Source: Comamonas sp. lk (GTDB taxonomy: Bacteria; Pseudomonadota; Gammaproteobacteria; Burkholderiales; Burkholderiaceae_C). Taken from it: a stretch of 33,196 bases of DNA. Below are positions 8,261-15,045 of this stretch, piece after piece. Location: NCBI GenBank assembly GCA_945865425.1, contig CAMBFN010000006.1:1-33196 (forward strand), in the 5' to 3' direction. The notes beneath the pieces were generated by a model. The model made no database searches, was not told the DNA's origin, and saw only the letters and a program-made list of their open reading frames with translations. The first letter of the stretch is position 1. Every line of letters starts with the position of its first letter. Made by a program: the position numbers and the translations under genes.

Positions 8261-9961
8261 ATGCAGATGCACAACTTGACCATTCATAAATTAGGGGCGG
8301 CACTGGCCGTGCTTGTGGCCAGCGTGTTGGCAGCGTGTGGGGGCGCAGCAGACTCAACAAAGGACACACTCCCGCCCACCTTAGTTATTTCGTCTCTTGC
8401 CACTAGCGAGACGGCTCGCGGCCCGCTTACCTTGCTCTTCACTTTCAGCGAGGATGTGGGCAGCAGCTTTTCCATTGAAAGCATTTTTGCAAGCGGGGGC
8501 ACCGTTGACACCTTTATCAAGCAAGATGCCACGCACTACAAGGTGCAGCTAAGCCCGCCCTCCAATGCCAAGGGCGCTGCCTCGGTCAGCGTACCTGCCA
8601 GCCGCTACAAAGACCTCTCCAATAACTGGAACACGGCCGCTGCCGCACTACCCATCAACTATGACACCACGCCGGAGCTTACAGCCACTTCCGGCAACAC
8701 CGGCTCCTGCGCCAGCAGCAGCACATTGACCTGCCTGGACATGGAGCCCGGTGCCACCACCGCCCTCGCGCCTTTCGGCCGCCTGGTCGCTTCCTTTGCC
8801 GCAGACCCCTCCAACCCACAAAACCGGGTGGTGCAACTGGTCAAAAACATTGGCAGTGAGGTATGGGCTGGTGCTACGCTGGGCGCGTCCGGCACCTTAA
8901 AGGTAAGCCCCGTCACCATGGGCGCCAACAGGGTATTAACGCTGCGGGTCTATGCGCCTGCAGCGGGCGAAAAGTTCATGCTCAAGCTAGAAAACAAAGC
9001 CAGCAACAACACCGTCTTCGTTAGCGCAGAAGCGAAAACCACCAAGGCAGGCGCCTGGGAAACCCTTAGCTTTGACTTTGATAGCCCCACGGAAGGCACG
9101 AGTTACAACTTCAAAACCACGTACGACATGGTGAGCGTCTTTCCGCATTACGGCCAGCCGGTATCGGGCACGACCACCTTTTATATCGACGAACTGAAGC
9201 TCAAAACCGAAGACCGCTTAGCCGGCTGGGGCCTGGTGTGGTCGGACGAGTTTGCTTACACGGGCTTGCCGGACCCGGCCAAGTGGGGCTATGACACCGA
9301 ATTCAACAAACGCTGGTGGCACAACGGAGAACTGCAGTACTACGCTAACGCACGCACGCAAAACACAATGGTGAGCGATGGCACCCTCAAAATCATCGCC
9401 AAAAAAGAGACACTCTCCGCAGCCGACTCAGGGGGGCAAAAGTACACATCGGCCCGCCTTATTACCCGCGACAAGGCCAAGGGGACATGGACCTATGGAT
9501 TTTTTGAGATCAGGGCCAAAACCCCGTGTGGCATGGGCACCTGGCCCGCGATCTGGCTCTTGGGCATTCCGGACGATCAATGGCCCAAGTACGGCGAGAT
9601 CGACATCATGGAGCAAAAGGGCTTTGGCGCCGCCGATAAAAGGGAGGTGTCGGCCTATTTGCACCATGCCGGCGGCGACCCAGGCAACCTGACCTCGCTG
9701 GCTGACGCGTGCACCAGCTTTCACAACTACCAGTTAACTTGGACCCCCGAAAAGATCGTGATCGCGGTGGATGACTTCAAGTACTTCGAGTACACCAACC
9801 CAAAGGATGGCAACTTCGCCAACTGGCCCTACAGCGGGCCCCAGTACCTCATCCTCAATGTGGCCATGGGTGGTGCTCTAGGCGGCTCAATACCGGCAAG
9901 CTTTGTGTCCGACCAGATGGAAGTGGACTATGTGCGCGTCTACCAAAGGCAAGCTAACTGA
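8261..9961 (+). CDS. GH16 laminarinase (endo-beta-1,3-glucanase) lipoprotein
   Basis: The start chosen is ATG 8261 with GGAAAA upstream, giving 566 aa; an earlier in-frame TTG (8249) overlaps that ribosome site. A lipobox VLAA-Cys26 indicates a lipoprotein. Next come a bacterial Ig-like domain (about 30-133, with the TFSEDV motif), a beta-sandwich binding module (about 145-325, ending FYIDELKLK), and the GH16 jelly roll (about 330-565). The catalytic motif GEIDIMEQ holds nucleophile Glu446, Asp448 and acid/base Glu451, the laminarinase-type spacing. GTWPAIWLLG and the end VDYVRVYQR are also typical. It is an endo-acting beta-1,3(1,3;1,4)-glucanase displayed on the envelope, in the same arm as GH81. 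Confidence 0.93.
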   Translation: MQMHNLTIHKLGAALAVLVASVLAACGGAADSTKDTLPPTLVISSLATSETARGPLTLLFTFSEDVGSSFSIESIFASGGTVDTFIKQDATHYKVQLSPPSNAKGAASVSVPASRYKDLSNNWNTAAAALPINYDTTPELTATSGNTGSCASSSTLTCLDMEPGATTALAPFGRLVASFAADPSNPQNRVVQLVKNIGSEVWAGATLGASGTLKVSPVTMGANRVLTLRVYAPAAGEKFMLKLENKASNNTVFVSAEAKTTKAGAWETLSFDFDSPTEGTSYNFKTTYDMVSVFPHYGQPVSGTTTFYIDELKLKTEDRLAGWGLVWSDEFAYTGLPDPAKWGYDTEFNKRWWHNGELQYYANARTQNTMVSDGTLKIIAKKETLSAADSGGQKYTSARLITRDKAKGTWTYGFFEIRAKTPCGMGTWPAIWLLGIPDDQWPKYGEIDIMEQKGFGAADKREVSAYLHHAGGDPGNLTSLADACTSFHNYQLTWTPEKIVIAVDDFKYFEYTNPKDGNFANWPYSGPQYLILNVAMGGALGGSIPASFVSDQMEVDYVRVYQRQAN

Positions 9962-10031
9962 TCACCAGGCGCCGTAGGCACTAGGTGAAAACACTGACCT
10001 CCTTACTAGGGAAATCCCTTATGGCGAGCTA

Positions 10032-10060
10032 TTGCATTCCCTGTCAACAAACCTTAACAT
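10032..10060 (+). promoter_or_regulatory. Candidate sigma-70 promoter of the binding-module lipoprotein
   Basis: TTGCAT (10032-10037) and TAACAT (10055-10060) are separated by 17 bp and lie immediately before the operator at 10065. A start near 10067 would fall within the operator, the standard repressor geometry. The hexamers are only moderate matches, so the position of the operator is the main support. Confidence 0.4.
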
Positions 10061-10064
10061 CCTA

Positions 10065-10091
10065 TGAAAGCGCTTTCAGAAATCGCTTTCT
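10065..10091. promoter_or_regulatory. LacI/GalR-type operator O3 with an adjacent imperfect copy
   Basis: TGAAAGCGCTTTCA (10065-10078) matches the 14-bp core of O1 and O2 exactly. Directly adjoining is AGAAATCGCTTTCT (10078-10091), whose inner 12 bp differ from the operator by one base. This suggests a tandem or decayed second site. It gives the third gene of the rightward arm its own regulated promoter in the 182-bp gap after the GH16 gene. Confidence 0.75.
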
Positions 10092-10143
10092 TTTGTTCAA
10101 TTATTTAATTTTCATCACCCAGATCCAGTCAGGAGTGCTAACC

Positions 10144-12027
10144 ATGAAACGTCTTGCAAAACTATCCACACTCTTGGCTGGCGCCTTGGTGGCAGCCCTC
10201 ACCCTGAGCGCCTGTGGCGGCGCGGACCCCGCTGACACCGTGGCCCCGACGGTCGAGCTGACGGACAGTGTGACGGATGCCACGGCCACCGGGCCGGTCA
10301 CCTTCACCTTCACCTTTAGTGAAGAAGTGAAAGGTTTCACAGCCGAAGACGTGACGGTGACAGGAGGTGATAAGGCCTCAACAGTAACCGCGGGCAGCAC
10401 GAATAAGGTTTACACCTTGGTTGTCACGCCAACGGCGAACACCACAGGGACCATCAGCGTTTCTATCGATCAGGGCAAATTCACGGATGTGTCCAATAAT
10501 CCAAACGCTGCTGTACCGGCTGTGACGCAGGCTTACAACACGGCGCCCGTTAGTTCTGCGCTGACTTTTGAGCAGGGTGGACGCGGCGCATCGTTTACTT
10601 GGAGTACGTTTGAAAATGGCGCCAATCCTGGGGTGGAAATTGTGGCGAATCCGGCTTCTGGCGGGGTAAACACATCTGCTAAGGTGGCGAAGTTTACGTC
10701 GCTGAAAATAGGCCAAGCGTGGGCGGGATTCGAAAGCAAACATGGCGCCGACTTTGGTGCTATGACTTTAAGCATGTCTAATGCAGTCGTAAAAATCATG
10801 GTTTACAAACCAGTGATCAGCAACGTTGGCATCAAATTTGCCACGGCATCCGGTGGCTCAACGGGTGAAATAAAGGTGGCCAATACCAAAATCAACCAAT
10901 GGGAAGAGCTGACATTTGACTTCTCTGGTGTCATCGGTGGCGTAAATGACAGCATTGATCAAATTATCTTGTTCCCTGACTTCGGTGTGAGGGATCAGGA
11001 CAACGTGTCTTATGTTGACAACATCACGTTCTCTGCCAAAGAGGCAAGCGCTCCGGTCGCGCCCACTACTGCGGCGCCCACACCTACTGCTGCTGCTTCC
11101 AACGTGATCGCCCTTTTCAGTAATGCCTATACCAACAAGACCGTAGATACATGGCGCACCAGTTGGTCGGCGGCAACGTTAACTGAAATAAAAATTTCTG
11201 CAGACGATGTCAAAAAATACAGTGGACTTGATTTTGTAGGTATTGAGGCGATGGGCGCAAACGCAATCGATGCCACCCAGATGACGCATGTTAACTTCGA
11301 CGTTTGGACCCCCAATGCAACGACGGTCAGGCTCAAGCTGGTTGACTTTGGTTCTCCGCAGTCGGAGTTCGAAGTCGCTGGCGTGCCCACAGTTGGCCAG
11401 TGGACCACTGTAAAAATTCCACTCGCAGATTTTACCGGCCTTAAGGCGCGAGCAAACCTGTCCCAATTCATTTTCTCGGCTTTACCTACAGGGGCAGCTA
11501 CTGTTTTCTTGGACAACATTTACTTTAGCAAGGAATCAACGCCGTTGGCACCGACAACAGCAGCGCCTACGCCTACTAAAGCATCGGGCGACGTCATATC
11601 GCTTTTTAGCAACGCCTACACCAACAAGACTATTGACACTTGGCGCACGAGTTGGTCAGCTGCCACATTAACTGAGATGAAAATTGCTGATGATGACGTC
11701 AAAAAATACAGTGGACTTGATTTTGTAGGTATTGAGGCGATGGGCGCAAACGCAATCGATGCCACCCAGATGACGCATGTTAGTTTCGACGTTTGGACCT
11801 CGAATGCGACGACTGTCAGGCTCAAACTGGTTAACTTCATTGGTTCTGGGAATTCGGAGTTCGAAGTCGCCAAAACGCCAACTGCTGGCACATGGAACAC
11901 GATAAAAATTCCACTGGCAGACTTTACTGGCCTTACGGCGCGAGCAAACTTGTCCCAGTTCATCTTCTCGGCCTTGCCGACAGGGACGGCTACGGTCTTT
12001 ATTGACAACCTGTATTTCAGTAAGTAA
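10144..12027 (+). CDS. Multi-module glycan-binding lipoprotein without catalytic domain
   Basis: The start is ATG 10144 with AGGAG upstream; earlier in-frame starts would place operator O3 inside the gene. The 627-aa product has a lipobox TLSA-Cys24 and a bacterial Ig-like domain (about 29-130) similar to that of the GH16 protein. A beta-sandwich module follows (about 135-297, ending VSYVDNITFS), then two tandem copies of another module (321-463 and 484-627). These begin VIALFSNAYTNK or VISLFSNAYTNK and end in LDNIYFSK or IDNLYFSK. Short TTAAPTPT linkers precede each copy. No catalytic motif is present. Location, lipidation and module content suggest it captures beta-glucan at the surface, functionally like the SGBP/SusD-type proteins of Bacteroidota. 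The tandem module resembles ones I associate with Bacteroidota glucanases, so domain transfer is possible. Confidence 0.82.
   Translation: MKRLAKLSTLLAGALVAALTLSACGGADPADTVAPTVELTDSVTDATATGPVTFTFTFSEEVKGFTAEDVTVTGGDKASTVTAGSTNKVYTLVVTPTANTTGTISVSIDQGKFTDVSNNPNAAVPAVTQAYNTAPVSSALTFEQGGRGASFTWSTFENGANPGVEIVANPASGGVNTSAKVAKFTSLKIGQAWAGFESKHGADFGAMTLSMSNAVVKIMVYKPVISNVGIKFATASGGSTGEIKVANTKINQWEELTFDFSGVIGGVNDSIDQIILFPDFGVRDQDNVSYVDNITFSAKEASAPVAPTTAAPTPTAAASNVIALFSNAYTNKTVDTWRTSWSAATLTEIKISADDVKKYSGLDFVGIEAMGANAIDATQMTHVNFDVWTPNATTVRLKLVDFGSPQSEFEVAGVPTVGQWTTVKIPLADFTGLKARANLSQFIFSALPTGAATVFLDNIYFSKESTPLAPTTAAPTPTKASGDVISLFSNAYTNKTIDTWRTSWSAATLTEMKIADDDVKKYSGLDFVGIEAMGANAIDATQMTHVSFDVWTSNATTVRLKLVNFIGSGNSEFEVAKTPTAGTWNTIKIPLADFTGLTARANLSQFIFSALPTGTATVFIDNLYFSK
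11209..11293 (+). repeat. 85-bp direct repeat, copy 1 (within tandem binding modules)
   Basis: These 85 bases recur without any mismatch at 11698-11782, 489 bp (163 codons) downstream. The sequence on both sides within the same module copies has diverged at synonymous and nonsynonymous sites. It encodes the YSGLDFVGIEAMGANAID segment. Confidence 0.9.
11698..11782 (+). repeat. 85-bp direct repeat, copy 2
   Basis: Identical to 11209-11293. The sharp boundaries between identical and diverged sequence suggest gene conversion or recombination between the two module copies. Confidence 0.9.
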
Positions 12028-12034
12028 CACGTCC

Positions 12035-12073
12035 AAATCCAATCCTTGCGGTTAACACCGTCAGGTTGGATTT
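12035..12073 (+). terminator. Weak inverted repeat after the binding lipoprotein
   Basis: AAATCCAA (12035-12042) and TTGGATTT (12066-12073) can form an 8-bp stem with a 23-nt loop just after the stop codon. There is no T-run, so intrinsic termination is doubtful. It may instead be a processing site, or partial read-through to the next lipoprotein may occur. Confidence 0.25.
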
Positions 12074-12115
12074 AGCTGTCACATCAAAACGTGGCAGCTT
12101 CCTCCAATATCAAGA

Positions 12116-13786
12116 ATGGATACAGAAATGCAATCTACCCGTATGAAATACTTGTTGGGCGGCGGGCTGGCTTTGATGATTGCCGCCTGCGGCGGCGGCG
12201 CAGACGAATCGCCTGTGCTCAATCCAGCGCCAAGCTCTGGTGTGGCGGTGGATGGTTATCTCAGGTCGGCCACGGCCACTTGCGATGCCAATGGCGATGG
12301 CTTGGTGACCACCGGCGAGGTCTCCGTGACCACCAATGCGGTAGGCGTTTACACCTTCCCTGCGGGTTGCAATGCGGGCGTGATCGTCACGGGGGGTATC
12401 GATATTGATACCAACACCGAGTTCAAGGGCGTGCTCAGAGCGCCTGTGGGTGCGACAGCGGCCACACCGCTGACCACCTTGATAGTGGCGGGTGCGACGC
12501 CGAGCCAGTTGAAATCTTCGCTGGGCCTGGATGGCAGCTTGGACTTGCACCTCCTTGACCCCGCTGCCAAAAATACAGCGGGCAACTTGGTGAATATGGA
12601 TGCCATGAAGAAATCGCTTGCTGTGCAGCAATTGACGCAAAAAGTAACCGAGGTTTTTGCAGGTTTGGCAAGTGGCACGGGCAGCGCGACATTGCAGCCG
12701 ATATACCGGGAAGTGACGAGTGCCTTTGCCGCTTCTTTGGCAAGCAAAACGCTGATGGTAAACGCGGGCTCGATGGACATGGCGGTAGTGAAAGATTTGG
12801 TCAAGGCTGCCACCGAGAAGGTAGCCCAGTCCACGACTGTGACCAGCGCGGTTAAATCGGCGGCAGCGACCTTGAATGCGGACACCTTGGCGCAGGTGAT
12901 ATCCGGTGGCCTCAAAGTGCAGGTCGAAGCCATTCTTGGCGCGACAGAAAGCAAACTCAAGGACGAGACCAAGAAGCAGCAAGCTGACGAGACCATTAGC
13001 GCCTTCGTGGTGTTAAAGAAATCACAGCTTACAGCGGCGCCCTCTACAGCCACGGCCGTAATGGGTGAGAACCTAGGCAATGCCGTGAAAGATGCCACGT
13101 CCACCGCACCGCCTAGTAATTACTTGGCGCTGGTCGAAGATGCGATTAGCTTGGTGGCCTCCAATGTCACCACCAAGTACACCAAATCGGCCTTCACCTC
13201 CGACGCAGGTATCAGCGTTAAATGGCCAGTGTCATCGACTGCTGTAATCCAGTTCACATTCAATGAAACCGGTACCTTTGTGTGGGCCGACGGGCAAACG
13301 GTAAGTGCGGCACTCAAAATCTCCGAAACCGGTGGCGGTCTGGGCCAGGTTGTGGCCTATATAGACAAGGTTGGCGTGAAGAAAGGCGCTTCGGGCATGG
13401 AGTTTTTGGTTCCCAGTGATGCCACTGCCACGGTGTACGGGGTGTCCACCGACGGAAAGAAAAAAGCGGTGATTGATTTCAGCCCAGGCGTGCGCGGGGT
13501 CAAAAATACCCTGAGCACATCATTACCCAACAACGTGTTGCTAGGTGATGTGATCAACTACACGATCAATAATGTCAGTAATGATTTCACCAACATTACT
13601 ACCCTGCGGGGCAAGTACAAGGTGTCCCTGGTCGTCAGCAATATGCCTTTGCGGCAAGTAGACGGTACCAAGTTCACTACAGTGGGTATCGATGTGCCGG
13701 TTAAGTTGGGCGCAGGTGGCGTGACTACAGAAACCAAGTCCGTGGTCGGCGCCGGGTTGGAAGGCTACATCACGCTCACTGACTGA
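12116..13786 (+). CDS. Lipoprotein A1 of duplicated lipoprotein/barrel cassette; unknown function
   Basis: The product is up to 556 aa; ATG 12116 has little ribosome site, and ATG 12128 (with GGA 7 bp upstream) is an equally good start. A signal sequence with lipobox IAA-Cys25 indicates a lipoprotein. Residues 57-68, DANGDGLVTTGE, fit the 12-residue EF-hand calcium loop (D-x-N-x-D-G...E), flanked by Cys56 and Cys85. An Ala/Ser/Thr/Lys-rich, mainly helical region (about 140-340) precedes a beta-rich C-terminal domain starting at NYLALVEDAIS. The protein is homologous end to end with the product of 15046-16968. I do not recognise a named family. It is followed 10 bp later by a barrel gene, suggesting a partner pair at the outer membrane. 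Location beside glucanases hints at polysaccharide handling, but function is unknown. Confidence 0.75.
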   Translation: MDTEMQSTRMKYLLGGGLALMIAACGGGADESPVLNPAPSSGVAVDGYLRSATATCDANGDGLVTTGEVSVTTNAVGVYTFPAGCNAGVIVTGGIDIDTNTEFKGVLRAPVGATAATPLTTLIVAGATPSQLKSSLGLDGSLDLHLLDPAAKNTAGNLVNMDAMKKSLAVQQLTQKVTEVFAGLASGTGSATLQPIYREVTSAFAASLASKTLMVNAGSMDMAVVKDLVKAATEKVAQSTTVTSAVKSAAATLNADTLAQVISGGLKVQVEAILGATESKLKDETKKQQADETISAFVVLKKSQLTAAPSTATAVMGENLGNAVKDATSTAPPSNYLALVEDAISLVASNVTTKYTKSAFTSDAGISVKWPVSSTAVIQFTFNETGTFVWADGQTVSAALKISETGGGLGQVVAYIDKVGVKKGASGMEFLVPSDATATVYGVSTDGKKKAVIDFSPGVRGVKNTLSTSLPNNVLLGDVINYTINNVSNDFTNITTLRGKYKVSLVVSNMPLRQVDGTKFTTVGIDVPVKLGAGGVTTETKSVVGAGLEGYITLTD

Positions 13787-13796
13787 TTGGGCAGTC

Positions 13797-14939
13797 GTGC
13801 AGTCAAGCCCGCCCCATCCTGAATGGGTTTTCGCTCGGATCGGGAAGGCGTGCCGACTGATTGCTAGGTGGATAGGCGCTGCATCGGTGGCGGCGCCTGT
13901 AGCCGCCGCTCCCTTGGACGGTTTGTTGACCGCAATGCCCGAACGGCTTGCGCCATCGGGTTTTGTGGAGTTTGCCACCGACCATATGAACGACAGCTTG
14001 GATGTGTTCAGGATTCGGGAGGGTGATCCTCTCATCGCAGGTACGAAAGCGGGTGATTACCGCGGCCAACATGTCAATGCCGGCTGGAATGCCAGCCAGG
14101 GTTTGTGGTTGTCCGGTGGTCTGTGGCAACGCAATGTGAGCGACGCTGCCGATACCTATCTGTATAACAGCTGGCAGTTGGCTGCGCAGTATCGATTCAT
14201 CGAGGCGCAGGAGCACCGACCGGCACTGGCACTGCGCTTGTCGAGCTGGGGTAATTGGGCTGGCGCCACAGAGTCCTCTACGCCAGTGAATGTCCCCGGT
14301 GCCATCTTGAACACCGTCAAGGTAACTAAGCCTTCCGACCAGCAACTGCAAGCTGATTTGATTGCGACTTGGGACCTGAGTCCCACTTTGGAGCTCAGCG
14401 GTCTACTTAGTGCTGGCAGTAATCGCTTGTCCTATGGTGCTTTGTCAGCGACCACCACGCGCAATGGCTGCAATTACCAGCTCAGTTTCACAGGCAATGA
14501 CATTTTTGGCACTTTGATTCCCCCTTGCGCGGCTAAAGGCGGCATCATTCAGCAGTTTTTTGATAGCAGCGGTGACTATGGCGTGGACGTTGCAAATGAA
14601 ATCGCATGGCGCGGCACTTTCATGCAGTTTGGCATCAACAGTACTTGGCAAAATGGGCCCTGGACCTTAAAGGGCGCTTACCTATTTCATGCTGTGCGTC
14701 GAGAGGCAGTGGATGCGATATTGTCCGCCCGCGGCAAGCCCGCCTACACCCAAAATCAGAACATAATAGTAGAGACGGATTACCGATTGCATCGAAATGT
14801 GAGTTTGTTTTCGCGTGCGCAATTCAATAGCAGTTTGTTTTCCAATGACATTCCGGTCACCTACAACAGCAGTACCGCTGCCCGATTTCGCAGCAAATAT
14901 TCTCTCTTTTCGATCGGTTTGCGCGCCGATTTCTTTTGA
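13797..14939 (+). CDS. Predicted outer-membrane beta-barrel B1, partner of lipoprotein A1
   Basis: The 380-aa frame starts at GTG 13797; no ATG is available before the signal peptide and no good ribosome site is seen, so translational coupling to A1 is likely. The signal segment ends around VAAPVAAA, leaving mature APLDGLL. Many amphipathic strands such as GLWLSGGLW and ALALRLSSWGNW follow, and the end KYSLFSIGLRADFF has the terminal Phe of BAM substrates. Cys225 and Cys244 flank a predicted loop and are conserved in the paralogue at 16978-18060. Both copies also share FFDSSGxYGVDV and VTYNSS or VMYNSS near the end. I do not recognise the family. It could be a porin, or an exporter or anchor for the neighbouring lipoprotein. 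Confidence 0.75.
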   Translation: MQSSPPHPEWVFARIGKACRLIARWIGAASVAAPVAAAPLDGLLTAMPERLAPSGFVEFATDHMNDSLDVFRIREGDPLIAGTKAGDYRGQHVNAGWNASQGLWLSGGLWQRNVSDAADTYLYNSWQLAAQYRFIEAQEHRPALALRLSSWGNWAGATESSTPVNVPGAILNTVKVTKPSDQQLQADLIATWDLSPTLELSGLLSAGSNRLSYGALSATTTRNGCNYQLSFTGNDIFGTLIPPCAAKGGIIQQFFDSSGDYGVDVANEIAWRGTFMQFGINSTWQNGPWTLKGAYLFHAVRREAVDAILSARGKPAYTQNQNIIVETDYRLHRNVSLFSRAQFNSSLFSNDIPVTYNSSTAARFRSKYSLFSIGLRADFF

Positions 14940-14975
14940 TGTCGCGCAGTAATTTATGGCAATCAACTGGTTTGA

Positions 14976-15005
14976 TTGACAACTTGAGCTAGTCCTAGTT
15001 ACGCT
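14976..15005 (+). promoter_or_regulatory. Candidate sigma-70 promoter of the second cassette
   Basis: TTGACA (14976-14981) is a perfect -35 consensus. TACGCT (15000-15005) follows at 18 bp as a partial -10. The site lies 41 bp before the ATG of the second lipoprotein, in the 106-bp gap after barrel B1. If real, the second cassette can be expressed independently. No copy of the TGAAAGCGCTTTCA operator is present here. Confidence 0.4.
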
Positions 15006-15045
15006 AGGGTCGTTGGAACTGAAAATTAAAAAGGAGCAATCCAAA

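Noticed and set aside
6949-8283. Long open frame on the minus strand across the GH81 gene (about 444 codons)
   Set aside because: It lies wholly opposite a gene with clear GH81 motifs, has no recognisable domain, and is the usual mirror frame of GC-rich coding DNA.
10008-10019. AGGGA/TCCCT inverted repeat after the GH16 gene as a terminator
   Set aside because: The stem is only 5 bp with a 2-base loop and there is no T-run; nothing else in the gap supports termination.
9985-10143. N-terminal extension of the binding lipoprotein
   Set aside because: It would put the promoter-like hexamers and operator O3 inside the gene and hide the signal peptide; ATG 10144 has a strong AGGAG site.
12110-13104. 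Two minus-strand frames opposite lipoprotein A1
   Set aside because: Composition is that of an antisense shadow; the sense frame has a lipobox and a diverged paralogue with the same reading frame, which shows selection on the sense strand.
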